DNA of 64,000 bases, taken from assembly GCA_028583605.1 (NCBI GenBank), contig CM053331.1:18662857-18726856 (forward strand). Direction: 5' to 3'. A program made the translations under genes and the position numbers. Every line of letters starts with the position of its first letter. Position 1 is the stretch's first letter. Below the pieces are notes generated by a model, which was not told the DNA's origin, made no database searches, and saw only the letters and a list, made by a program, of their open reading frames with translations. Positions 35,561 to 46,514 of this stretch are shown in pieces. This DNA is from Dastarcus helophoroides (taxonomy: Eukaryota; Arthropoda; Insecta; Coleoptera; Bothrideridae).

Positions 35561-36203
35561 TTGTTTTTCAGCAATAATGGCGACAATAAATTTACAACTT
35601 AGGTTATTAATGCGCTCCCATTTGTTACGAAGCAGCACCGCCCCTCAGCCGCACATAGTTTATTTACCGCCTTTTTTAAATAATGTCTGATTGACATATT
35701 TTGATGCCGCCATCTTGTTTTATATGTCACGCTCTTTCATTTGATACCCGACATGCGCCGGAGCTGCGTAATTGGTGGTTTTATTTACATTTTTTTCTAA
35801 ATAAGGCCCTATTGACATACCTTGTTGCCGCCATCTTGTTCTACACGCCATGTTCTTTCATTTGATACCTCACATCCCCCAGGGCTGCGTAATTGATGGT
35901 TTAATTTACATTTTTGTTTAAATAAGGCCCTATTGACATACTTTGTTGCCGCCATGTTGTTCTATATGCCATGCCATTTCATTTAATACCTCACATCCCC
36001 CAGGGCTGCGTAATCGATCATTTAATTTACATTTTTGTCTAAATCAGGCCCTATTGACATACTTCGTTGCCGCCATCTTGTTCTACACGTCACGTCCTTT
36101 CATTTGACACCCAGCATGCCCCGCCCCTCCACTTCTTCGGCAACATGCCATCCGAACCGTGACGTCACATCTGGTGGTCTGGAACTCTCATGATATATTT
36201 ACT
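35561..36203 (-). repeat. Polinton right terminal inverted repeat (four 121-bp units)
   Basis: About 643 bp. The motif GCCGCCAT(C/G)TTG starts at 35706, 35827, 35948 and 36069, exactly 121 bp apart each time. The arm is about 242 bp (two units) longer than the left one. Confidence 0.9.
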
Positions 36204-36209
36204 ATGCAT

Positions 36210-37319
36210 ATATGCATATTTTTGAGATGCTGGCATATTTCTAATAACTTCAAATGTTTCTGCATTTTCTATTGCATTCAGCAAAAAAGTGTAAAGTTCA
36301 ACACTAAAATAAGATATTTATCTAAGTTAAAGTCATTATTTTTTGAAAACATCTCCATATGTCAACGAGTACTATATGGTTGGCATCAACATTACGGCCG
36401 TAGCTGGTAAAGGTCCAGTTCCCAAACTGCTTATAAACAATTAATCAACAATTAGGTTTTAAAATAAACAATGCTTGTTATTAATACATATTCGTATTTC
36501 TTATCTCGCAATTTTAACACTTTGCGTTTCATTATATTTAAATCCTGTAGTGCTTGCAGTGCAAAAATATGGTTATCGAATATAAACACTTCCTGATTTC
36601 GGCTATATCTCGAGTTAATACGGGACAAGCACGTTATTTTACCAATTCTACCAAAATACATACCTAGACTTCTTTGACAGTTCTACGAGACAGTTAAAAC
36701 TAACTGAAGCAACTTTTCTTGTGAAAATGTTTTTTCTGACGATCTTAATGAAATGTTTTTATTTTCATCTGAAAGAACCTGAAGGATTATTTATTTGAAT
36801 GCTTTAAATTTCACCAAAACTCAGAAGTACTAATGCAGCTCTAAATCTTTAAAAAAATGCGATTTTAAATTACCGTCACAATTTATTTAATAGTTGATTT
36901 TTTATAAAATTTTCAAATGTATAAAAAAAATTAGATGGATAATTAAAATGTACCCAATGATATCAAAATTCGAAACAGGAGTTGCTCCCTTTACACATAT
37001 AATTTTCAGGTAATATGACCATGAAATTTTATTTACGGCAATTGTTGATAATAATGATATAATTAGTAAATGAAAATATAATTTTAACACTTCTGATTTA
37101 TAGCAATGAATTAATGTTGAACGGTAATGAGCTAATGTAGCTTTTTTAAATGGTTATTAAATGTTTGACCTACATCGAACTCATTTTTTCTTTTATTTAT
37201 GATGCATATAATGCATATTAATGGGCATATTTTGTAATTGCGATGCATATTTCGTTCAAAATCTGCATATGATATGCACACACTTTGTTTAGAAAGCTGT
37301 GCATATAATCCGCTCTCTA
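36210..37319. repeat. Right 1.1 kb of the hAT element
   Basis: Non-coding apart from a 69-codon minus-strand frame (36452-36661) that I do not recognise. ATGCAT/GCATAT motifs cluster at 36204-36230 and 37200-37310. Confidence 0.6.
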
Positions 37320-37327
37320 GTTATCAC

Positions 37328-37698
37328 TCTACAGAACGAAATTTTTACCGATTTTTGCCATTTAAAATTCCTCAAAATAGAGCTTTAGTGATTTTGGAAA
37401 TGATTGAATAAATTGTTTAAATTTTATTAAAGAAGAAAATAGATTATTAGAAAAAATTACACTTGGGAATATCAGGTCCTTATAACTTTAGGTTAAGCTC
37501 CACTTAAGTACAGTGTAAACGGGTAAGACTTTTACATTGACATTTAATAAAAATTGTTTTGTGTTTTTCTTTAAATAATCACGAAATTATGACAAACATG
37601 TCAAAGCTAACACGTCAAACAAAATATGATATCGCTGAAAGCTATCTAGAAACTACACAACCATGAATTAGATACCGAAATTAAATATACTGTAGTAT
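37328..37698. other. Intronic stretch, no feature recognised
   Basis: AT-rich sequence between the hAT target duplication and the mariner-type element. Confidence 0.4.
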
Positions 37699-40092
37699 AC
37701 GAGGTACGGCAGAAAAGTAATGAGACTGGCAACACTGCAAGCGATCTGGTAACGCTGCGCTGTTGTCCGTGATAGACATACAGATAAGGAAAATTTTTCA
37801 TTGTCCATGTAAAACGCTAAGAAATGTCCCTTCCATTGTTTTCTCCGCCCACTGAACGTATTCCCCTACTTTGGCGCAGCATGCTCGCATCCGTTCAATT
37901 ATCCCCATTTAGCTTAAAACCAAGCCGTCTCTGTGTAAGTATTTAAACTGATTTCTCGTTTCCCTTCAAAACTAGATATTTCATTAAAATGTCTGTTTAC
38001 ACAATTGATGAAAGAAAGCGGATTATTAAATGGCACTACTCAGGTAGTTCTGCAGAAGAGATAATTGGCAGGTTTGCTTTTTCATTTGAAAATCGGCCGA
38101 TTCCTTCAAAATCTACAATTTTAAATATTATTCATAAGTTCGATACTTATGGGTGCCTACAAAATTGTAGAAAATGTAATCATTTAGGGGAAGAGCAACC
38201 TGTTCGGCCATTACAGGAAGAAAGAGAACTTCGCGAAACCGCCGTCTGTAGTTTAGCAGAAGTTAATTTCCCCTGTAATAGTGTCCAAATTTCAGACGAA
38301 CTTGATATTCAACCTAGAACTGTCAGGAATATTTTAAAGCGTAACAAATTCAAATGTTACAAATTACAAACCACCCAAGAAATTTTTCCAGAGGAGCAGG
38401 TGAAGAGAATGGAATTTTGTGAAGAAATGATGGAGAGAGCAAACGGAAACAATAGATTTCTTGAACAAATTCTATTCACTGATGAATCTTTTTTTTCTCT
38501 CCATGGTCACCACAATCCATCTGTTGCTGTAGGTTACTCTAGAGAAAATAAACATTTGAGTATTCCACTACGTACACAGTACCCTCAAAAGGTTAATGTA
38601 TGGGCTGGAATTTTAGGAAATCACGTTATAGGTCCCTTTTTTATTGATGGCAATTTAAATGCAGTAACATATCTTAACCTTTTAAGACAGCAAATTATTC
38701 CTGCTCTTCAAAGGCTGAATATTAATCTTAATGAAATTTGGTATCAACACGACGGCTGCCCCGCTCATAATGCGATAGCGGTTCGTAACTTTTTAGAAAT
38801 TACCTTCCCTGAACGCATTATTAGCGGACCGGGTTCGATTAAATGGCCTCCCAGATCTGCCGATTTATCACCAAATGATTTTTTCCTTTGGGGATATATC
38901 ACCGAAAAAATTTATCGACACAAACATGAACGTGCTAGTAATTTGGATGAACTTAGGGCAAAAATTGTCGAAGCGACAAACAATATTCCAGTTGAAATGT
39001 TGGAAAACACTCGTCGAGAGTTTTACAACAGACTCGGATATTGTTTAGCACAATCTGGCGGCCTATTTGAACCCCTTATATCGTAATATTTAAAGAGTTT
39101 TTATATTATATTTTTTATTAGAATTATTATTTATTTTGTTTACGGAATTTCATTTATTTATTTTGGTTATCACAGAATATCAGTTGTATTTGACCATAGA
39201 CGGCAAAAAACATTGATTAAAACAACGCTGTAAAAGAACAAACAGCATGTGGTACGCATATGTTAATAAAATTTTGTAAGCCAGTAGTAATTCAAGTACC
39301 AAAACACCTTACAAGCTATGACGTGCTACTGAAATCTCCACCAGCACTGATCGTTCCGCTCTGCGTTGAATTGTTTAGGCCGGTGCAGGGGAATACAGGG
39401 CACCGCCCGTCTATCCCACCAATAGATCTGAATATTAAATCTCTCATTAACATTCTACCTATGGACAGAGTTTGAATTTCCTTATGTGTATACACATGAG
39501 GAAAGTCAAACATTGTCCATAGGGAGAATGTTAATGAGAGATTTAACATTGAGAGCTAATAGTGGGATAGATGGGCGGTGCCTTGTATTCTCCTACACCG
39601 ATGTAAAGAATTCAACGCAGAGCGCAGCGATCAGTGCTGGTGAAGATTTCAGTAGTACATCATAGCTTCTAACGTGTTTAGTTACGGGATTACTACTGGT
39701 AGGCAACAATCTTATTAAAATTTGCGTACCACATGCTGCTTGTTTTTTTAGTCCGATGATGTAATCAACGTCTGAGGCAAAATAAAACTAATATTCTTTG
39801 ATAACCAATATAAGTAAATGGGATATCGGAAACAAAATAAATAACAATTCTGATAAACATATTAACTCTTTAAAATTACAATATAGGGAGATTAAATAGG
39901 CCGCCAGACTGTACTAAACAATATTCCAGTCTGTTGTAAAACTCTCGAGGAGTTTTTTCTAACATCTGAACTGGAAGATACGAACATGCTGCGTCAAAGT
40001 AGGGGAATACATTCAGCGGCCGTAGAAAATTATGGAAGAGATAATTCTTAGCGTTTTACATGGACAATAAAAATTTTTCCTTATCTGTATGT
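37699..40092. mobile_element. DD41D Tc1/mariner-type element as a tail-to-tail palindrome
   Basis: The left arm runs from about 37699 (ACGAGGTACGGCAGAAAAGT, resembling a mariner-type terminus) through the transposase gene to a centre near 39489 (CCTTATGTGTATACACATG). The right arm (39490-40092) is the inverse of 39080-39480, then of the last about 90 bp of the gene. It then jumps to the inverse of the 5' leader (AACATGCTGCGTCAAAGTAG and on, matching 37776-37890). The right copy has therefore lost most of its transposase. No second copy of the 37699 terminus was found at the right end. Confidence 0.75.
37989..39086 (+). CDS. Intact DD41D Tc1/mariner-superfamily transposase
   Basis: An uninterrupted 365-codon gene. 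Residues 1-125 carry two helix-turn-helix-like regions (DERKRIIKWHYSGSSAEEII; PRTVRNILKRNKFKCYKLQ). The catalytic core shows FTDESFF (Asp165), NVWAGI, YQHDGCPAHN (Asp255) and RSADLSPNDFFLWGY (Asp297). Forty-one residues separate the second and third Asp, the spacing that defines DD41D. The tail RREFYNRLGYCLAQSGGLFE is typical of these enzymes. The chosen Met (MSVYTIDERK) lies after an in-frame leader stop. It cuts and pastes DNA at TA sites in the nucleus. An open frame suggests recent activity, although the element's right half is rearranged. Confidence 0.93.
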   Translation: MSVYTIDERKRIIKWHYSGSSAEEIIGRFAFSFENRPIPSKSTILNIIHKFDTYGCLQNCRKCNHLGEEQPVRPLQEERELRETAVCSLAEVNFPCNSVQISDELDIQPRTVRNILKRNKFKCYKLQTTQEIFPEEQVKRMEFCEEMMERANGNNRFLEQILFTDESFFSLHGHHNPSVAVGYSRENKHLSIPLRTQYPQKVNVWAGILGNHVIGPFFIDGNLNAVTYLNLLRQQIIPALQRLNINLNEIWYQHDGCPAHNAIAVRNFLEITFPERIISGPGSIKWPPRSADLSPNDFFLWGYITEKIYRHKHERASNLDELRAKIVEATNNIPVEMLENTRREFYNRLGYCLAQSGGLFEPLIS

Positions 40093-40369
40093 AATACTTC
40101 TATATGGACAGCTCCTCGTTTCTTGTGGGAAAGACTTCTCTTTCTCGCTGACCTTCACATGCGGTGATGAGTCGCAATGCACAGATGTTACAAATCATCT
40201 GTGCCTGGCCAAAGTCAGCTGTGCACGGCCAAACATAAACACCGGTTTAACCCTCGCGTAGCGATTCGTTCATTTCGTTCATTTATGCGCAATACTCGCC
40301 AATCACGGGATTTGATCAGAATAAACTCCCAAAAAGAATAGGGAGCTGGCCATATAGAAGTATTACATA
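40089..40369. repeat. Short inverted-repeat insertion
   Basis: ATGTAATACTTCTATATGG with ACAGCTCC at 40089-40115 is matched inverted at 40343-40369 (GGAGCTGGCCATATAGAAG, TATTACAT). The roughly 230-bp interior is GC-richer than its surroundings and holds a small hairpin GCACAGATG...CATCTGTGC (40174). It separates the palindromic mariner from the dead mariner that follows. Confidence 0.6.
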
Positions 40370-40496
40370 TATGGTGATAGAGCACATGTATCAGTATCCT
40401 CCCATACCTCAGTACGAGTTTCAACTCCGTCTGGTGACGACGTGCTTTTTGTGACTGCTATTAGTGAAATTTTGTTTTGGTTGTGCGTCACGCAAA

Positions 40497-40900
40497 ATGG
40501 AACAGAGGAATTTGAAGCAACGTTATGCCATTTAATGTTGTGTTAAGCTGGGAGAATTGGCAAGTGTGAAGTTTGAAAAGATAAAACAGGCCTATGGGGA
40601 AAATTCTTTATCCCGAGCTCAAGTGTTTCGCTAGCAGAAAGCATTTTTGGAAGGCAGAGAACACGTTGAAGGTGAACACCGTTCAGGGAGGCCTTTAACT
40701 TCGAAAACCGACGATAATATCGAACGGGTGAACACTCTTGTTAGATCAGACCATCGTTTAGCAGTAAGAATGTTAAGTGAACAATTAAATTTAAACAGAT
40801 TTACCTTTTATCAAATGTTGATGGAACATTTTCAAATGCGAAAGGTCTGAGCCAAAATGGTGCCGAAGAACTGGTTATCATGGAAATAGAAGCTGTACAA
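40497..40900 (+). pseudogene. Dead mariner transposase, N-terminal third only
   Basis: The frame starts MEQRNLKQRYAI and has an early stop. It continues VKLGELASVKFEKIKQAYGE, LSRAQVFR-stop-QKAFLEGREH, VEGEHRSGRPLTSKTDDNIE and LVRSDHRLAVRMLSEQLNLN, and ends MRKV-stop-AKMVPKNW. This is the DNA-binding half of a classical mariner transposase (the GRPLTSKTDDNIE block is diagnostic). The catalytic DDE/D domain is missing and two in-frame stops are present. Confidence 0.9.
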
Positions 40901-41793
40901 ATTGCGTACTGATTTTTAACTGACAATTTTGTCTTTAAATCCTTACAATAAGTTTATTAAAAAAGATGCTTATTACCAAACACAGTGTCACTATAACTGG
41001 TGATATGGAAATTGAAATATTATGAAAAATATTTTTTTGTGAAACACGTGTGGCATAAGCTATGTTTATGTTATGAATATTTTTGGAAACAAAAGTAGAT
41101 TTTTATTAAGTGTTGAGAATGAAGATAATTTTTTTGACATTTGCTTTTCTGCAAAAATTTAACTGAAAATTCCCGTTGTGTGCACTTTTGGTTTAATCAC
41201 CGATTTAGCTTGTTGTCAGTGATACAAATGTGTATTTGACATATGGTAATTTTTGCGACGACCATTATTCAAAGTCTAAATTACACGATAAAATTTTATA
41301 ATCGACATTTCGCTGGTGGCGACTGTGCACTATGCATAAAAAGTATTAAATATTGGTGTTCGTTTCATATGCACTGTGTTGGCGAAACCTTATTTTTACA
41401 ATTTGATCGCGGGAAGAAAACGGGATTAACATGTAAACAAAAAACAAATAAAACAAAATACACTGGAGCCAATTCAGCGAAAAGACAGAGCAAAATAATT
41501 CCCAAAACATCATCAAAAATAGGGTGATATGTGTAGCAAACCTTTGAACAAACCACAACTTATCATTTACCAAAATTCATTTTAGAGTTATATTTAGATA
41601 AAATGCTGGCATCATACTTTCTAATATGGAAACGAATTTAACCATTCAATATTTTCAACCACTTAGCAAAGATCTTTCAATAGTGTTCCCTTTCAAAACA
41701 TTGCTAACCTCGCGGCGAAGTATTTGTTTGGTGAAATGATACAATAAATTTATTAAAAAAAAATCGGCAGCTGATGTAAATTTTTTGTCCTAG
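40901..41793. other. Intronic stretch, no feature recognised
   Basis: Overlapping frames on both strands (41243-41573) have no recognisable motif and are judged chance. Ends at the acceptor of the exon at 41794. Confidence 0.4.
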
Positions 41794-41979
41794 GTGACTT
41801 AACAGAGCTTCAAACAGCCTTGGCCAGGTTTGTAGCTGCATCTAGAGTTTATTTAAAGTATTCACTTGATCCACGATGGATGCTACAACTGCTTACAGAT
41901 ATTGAAGATGCGTGGGTTAGCTACAACCTTACAAGAGAAGAAGAAATGTGGCTTGCTGAAAAATTCACAGCAATGCAAG
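41794..41979 (+). CDS. Unc-13-4B: Unc-13-4B exon (MUN region)
   Basis: This exon sits 16.5 kb downstream of the previous one. The acceptor CCTAG ends at 41793; the donor GTAAAT starts at 41980. The frame reads GDLTELQTALARFVAASRVY then LKYSLDPRWMLQLLTDIED, AWVSYNLTREEEMWLAEKFT and AMQ. It is helical throughout and typical of the MUN region, which binds the SNARE machinery in this family. Both junction phases agree with the neighbouring exons (186 nt, split codons at each end). The intron upstream holds the hAT/Polinton nest and two mariner-type elements. Confidence 0.9.
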
Positions 41980-43060
41980 GTAAATCATTTAACATAATTA
42001 GGAAAAATACATGATATTTTCTTCTATTAATTGAGTTGAATAATTAGTGAATTGAAATAAAATTTGCAAATAAAAATTGGATGCACCGTTTCTTTAGTGG
42101 CTATTAAAAATTTATTAAGTATAAGTATTCAAATCAATACAAAGTGTTGCATAGTATTTTGAAATCGACTTAATGGTTATAATAATTCTAATTGAACATA
42201 AACCAATTCCAAAAGTCAACTGATTTCGTTTAGCTTTCTTAATAATTGCGATGGTGTACTTAAAAAATACATCATACACAATATGTTCCACTTAGGAATA
42301 AACATTGCATAGCATCGTTATGAGTCTTCGTTATGATGTCTTACAAAAGTTGCTTTTATTTTTATTATGAATAATGTCCAATATTTTTAATTACCAGGAT
42401 GTTCAGTTTAACCTGACGCTACCAACTTTAGTATTTTCATATAGAACACCTGCATATATTATTCCATTTTTGGATTATTTATCAAATCTTACACCGACTT
42501 TGTAAAATATACCTTATGTCAAGAAGGCTGCGTTTCTGTATTATTCAACTTTTTTTAAAATTTTTTCCTACTGAGTCATTGTCTTAGCGTCAAATAATTT
42601 TTAAGCTATTTGGCGGGGAACTTTGTATACTTATTTGTTAAGTGAAAATATTTTTAGTTTAAAAATTTAATATTTAATTCTTTGGCAACATGGGTGATTT
42701 TTATCTATTTTTCCTGGACTATAGATGTTTTTTGAGTAAGATAACTAATTGATAATAATACAGAATATGATAATGAACTGTATTATTTGTTTTATTGATT
42801 CCATTAAATTTAACAGGACCAGTCACAGCCAAATTTCTAACTGCACAAATTCAATTCATGGGGTAGATTGATTTATTTTTATAGAGATAACCAATTTTTG
42901 GTGTACCGTAGTAAGCAAAGAAGTTTAAGACATTGGGCCTAAACTTTTATGAATTTCATGGATATCATTCACGTATATCAGTACAAATCACATGTGTTGC
43001 ATTGCAAAGATGTCTTTGCGGTTTCGCCGAACCGCAACTTTTCTTTTAAATGCAATAAAG
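41980..43060. other. Intronic stretch, no feature recognised
   Basis: AT-rich, no gene or clear repeat recognised before the pogo-like element. Confidence 0.4.
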
Positions 43061-45026
43061 TAGGGGAAAGTGGCATAAAGAGCCAGTTTTGAAAGAAAGG
43101 GCAAGCAATACCAAAATAGATGTATAAACAATTAGATTTTCACCATAAATTGTTGTTTGTTTCTTTATGTACATCGTGTTCAATTTAAGACGCACCCATC
43201 TTGAATATCGTTTGCAGAGTTAATAAACCAATAATTTTGATACTTTATATGAATTCCCACGTATTATTATCCAAATTTTTTATTTCTTCACAAAAAAAAA
43301 ACAATTTAACGTCGGAGAAACAAAATACGGATATAAGTTGCATTTTTCTAATAACTAATAACTAATTGGAACACTCTGTATATTTTTAATTGGTTGGATA
43401 GAAAATTGAATTTTCTTTAAAAATAAGTAACATTTAATATATCTGGCATTAATCGCATGGATCTCGAGGGCCTGAGGGATATTGTCTTCCACGATAAGAA
43501 CATGACAGCAGAAAGTAAGATCCGAATATACAGAGATTTATAATTAATACGGAAATTTTGATTTTGACATTTAAAAAGGTGAAATATGAAATTTATTGAA
43601 ATAGGTGGTAGACTGTCTCCATTATCAATAACAATTTTTACTGTTGCTTTGACTGTTTTTTTGTATATTTGCATATTTTAAAAATAAAAAAATCAACAAA
43701 ATACATTGAAACATTTAAATGCAAATAACTTGAAAACTGATAGATTTAGACGTCTTAAACATGAGTACCTTTTCTTTGTAGAATTAATCTTTCTTTCACA
43801 TTCCTTACTTGTTTTAAGCACAAAAAAAATATGTTTTAATTTACATAGTTAAGACGGCGAAAGTAGCGCCCTCTAGAGGCAATGTTAAATAAACCCAATA
43901 TTCGTAATTCTCACACCAAAAAACATAATGCTGTCAGATATTAAATTTATAGCTTTAGAGCTGTCTCAGTTATTGAGAAATTTCAGAATAAAATTGAAAC
44001 TTTTAACGCCCTGTATCTCTTAAACCAGCGACATTGGAATTAGTTATATTGAGCTCAATCGTAATATTTTGGTTTCTAGTATCTCCAGTTCAGCGTTGGC
44101 CCATTCTTTCTGACTCACCCTGTATACAGGACGGATCATAAGTAACAGTACATAGAGCAAGAGTTAATTTTTTGTTTAAAAATAACGTGATTTAGCTACA
44201 TTTACCTTACATCAATACTTGATATTAACCGAGATACGAAGTTGGAAAAAAAAATTGATTTTTTCGTTTAACTGATGAACACATTTTAATATAGACATGA
44301 AATTTAGCATAGAGAGGTTCCTTGGTTAATAAATTCTAATTAGCTAACAGTAACTCATAGCCTGCGCCTGTTGTATTATTCTAAAGCATCACAACTTTGC
44401 TTTGTCTCCATGTATACTATTTTAAATAGATACTTTTATGTATCTACATTTTTTACCTAAAAAAGGTATACTTACTGAATGTTGATACAAGCAACTGTTT
44501 TCAAGATATTTGCCTTCAAAGTTTGCCGCACGTTTATTTTAAGTTATGTAAATGTGAATATTTCGTAGTGTATATAGTTTATTTCAAATATTACTCTAAT
44601 GCATCATTATTGCACATATTTTTCAAATTTCCAAAGTAAATTTAAATCACATGCCAAAACAAAATTTATTTTCAAAAATAAATATGCAATAAATGACAAT
44701 TGAAAATTCGGCTGTCTCTTATTAAAATTAATATCCAAATATCTCCTTGGATGACCCAGACTAAAAATTTTCTTCTGCGGACTCAGAGATCATATCTCAC
44801 ATTTCTATAATAGAAAATAAATTATGTCTTAAATGTTTGCATTTTCTTTAGTAAAATTTTTAAAATTTTGGTAATAATATTATCAGCAAAGTAATATTTG
44901 ACATAAATTACTTTAAAAGCTGTCTTATTATTACTTTTATTTAAGCCTACTTCGAAAACTTAATATCTTAGTAACTTAAAACAAAGGCATTTTTAAATTT
45001 TAGAGGCAAATAACTTGGGAACGGTT

Positions 45027-46474
45027 CAGGATATACTTCTTCCGGGATTGGACCGTGTCAAAGAACTACTAAAAGTGTTCGACGTTTCGCCCACCATCGT
45101 AGGGGGCTTCTTCAGGAACAAATAAAGAAAAATAGATGAAATGAGGGAATATGCAAAAAAGAAAAATAAAAATAAAAGGCCAATTTCAAAACATCAGAGC
45201 ACGGTAACTCAGTATGTCCACCATACCAGAGGCGAAACTCTTCTGAATTGAAAATTGGTACAAAGGATAAGAAAGTTTAGACAGAAGAGCACGGTAACTC
45301 AGTATGTCCACCATACCAGAGGCGAAACTCTTCTGAATTGAAACTTGGTACAAAAGAAAGTTTAGGCAGAAGAGCACGGTAACTCAGTATGTCCACCATA
45401 CCAGAGGCGAAACTCTTCTGACAGGAAAGAGGGAAAGGGAAACTTTATATACCACGCGTCTGTGCGATCACTTCCGAAGATTTCCGATGGTTGGTTTCCA
45501 GATGGAGGAAAACATGTAACCTTCGTCTCTGTTGATGTTATTGGGGAATTTTTGGATTTCGATGGCCTCGCGTATCTTCCTATTATAGTAATTGGGAATA
45601 TTGGATATAATTGAAATATTATCGAAGAGAATCTTATGTCCGGTCTCATGTTGATGTTCGGCAATGGCTGACTGCGAAAATAAACCAGACCTAAGACACC
45701 TTTGGTGCTCGGATATTCGCGTCTTAAATGATCGCCCCGTTTCTCCGATGTACACTGAACCACAAGAACAAGGAACCCTATACACGCCATTAGAACAAAA
45801 GGATGAAATTTTATCTTTGGGAGATGGAAGGAGCTGTTGGATCTTTGAGGATTTTAATGTTGTGTTTTCTCAATAATTTTCCGATTTGATCTGTTACTCC
45901 GCGATCATAAGGAAGAAAGGCTTTTGAAGAAACTATTGAATTTTGTGAAGGACGAGGGGTAGGGTGAAGATGTCGTTTAATGACAGTTTCAATGTCGTGC
46001 GATTTGTAACCATTGTTGCGGAGGTTGAAACGAATATTGTTCAACTCGTCTGAAAGATTTATTGGTTGTGAAATTGCTACAGCTCGTGAAACCAGTGAAT
46101 TTATGACGGAACGTTTTTGGGAAGGGTGATGATGGGACTCTGCATGCAAATAACGATTAGTATGGGTGGGTTTTCGATAAACGGAATGAGAAACGCGACC
46201 GTTTGGTAAACGAGTGACCAGTACGTCAAGAAAAGGAAGAGAACTATTGTTTTCGATTTCCATAGTGAAGCTAATAGAGGAATGTAAACTGTTTAGGTGT
46301 TCCAAAAATAAATTTAGTGAATCCTTGCCATGTGGCCATACAATAAATGTGTCATCTACATACCGAACCCAAACCTTGGGTTTTAAATCTGCAGTTTCCA
46401 ACGCAGTGTTTTCGAAAGATTCCATAAAAATATTTGCTACGACTGGGGATAAGGGAAAACCCATCGGGGTGCCG
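45027..46474 (-). pseudogene. 5'-truncated Penelope copy (RT C-terminus, GIY-YIG, 3' tail)
   Basis: On the minus strand the copy starts within the RT at GFPLSPVVANIFMESFEN. It carries VWVRYVDDTFIVWP and LPFLDVLVTRLPNGR, reaches KHNIKILKDPTAP and stops at 45811. After the same frameshift as in the other copy, YRVPCSCGSVYIGETGRSFK (GIY-YIG endonuclease) extends to 45468. Three tandem units of 85-90 bp follow. The few differences from the + copy (for example GETGR against GKTGR) show that the two copies are recent relatives. Confidence 0.9.
45196..45422 (-). repeat. Three tandem 85-90-bp units in the left Penelope tail
   Basis: GAGCACGGTAACTCAGTATG starts at 45197, 45287 and 45372, each followed by TCCACCATACCAGAGGCGAA. 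The mirror copy of this array lies at about 48650-48885 in the right arm. Confidence 0.93.
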
Positions 46475-46514
46475 GGAAATCGAAGCCAAATCGCTTTTGT
46501 CTCTTGTCCGGGAT

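Larger units (their letters stand above)
26314..36203. mobile_element. Polinton (Maverick), 9.9 kb, degenerate
   Basis: The termini are AGTAGATATATCATGAGAG on the left and its inverted counterpart ending TTTACT on the right. They are flanked by a perfect 6-bp duplication ATGCAT (26308-26313 and 36204-36209). A 6-bp duplication and AG...CT ends are the known hallmarks of this class. Inside are remnants of protein-primed DNA polymerase B, retroviral-type integrase, adenain-like protease, two capsid-type proteins and a further conserved Polinton protein. All are broken by stops, frameshifts or deletions. The packaging ATPase was not found, and 9.9 kb is short for a class that is usually 15-20 kb. 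Confidence 0.92.
26276..37319. mobile_element. hAT-type non-autonomous element, split by a Polinton
   Basis: The left end reads TAGAGAGTGGATTGTATGCA. The right end, inverted, reads TAGAGAGCGGATTATATGCA. The flanks are GTTATCAT (26268-26275) and GTTATCAC (37320-37327), an 8-bp duplication with one mismatch that fits the hAT target pattern nTnnnnAn. The element's own sequence is 26276-26313 plus 36210-37319, about 1.15 kb. It carries repeated GCATAT/ATGCAT motifs near the right end (37200-37310), typical of subterminal transposase sites. No hAT transposase is encoded. Confidence 0.82.

Noticed and set aside
41243..41573. Overlapping frames on both strands
   Set aside because: No motif, composition like flanking intron; both-strand openness suggests chance.
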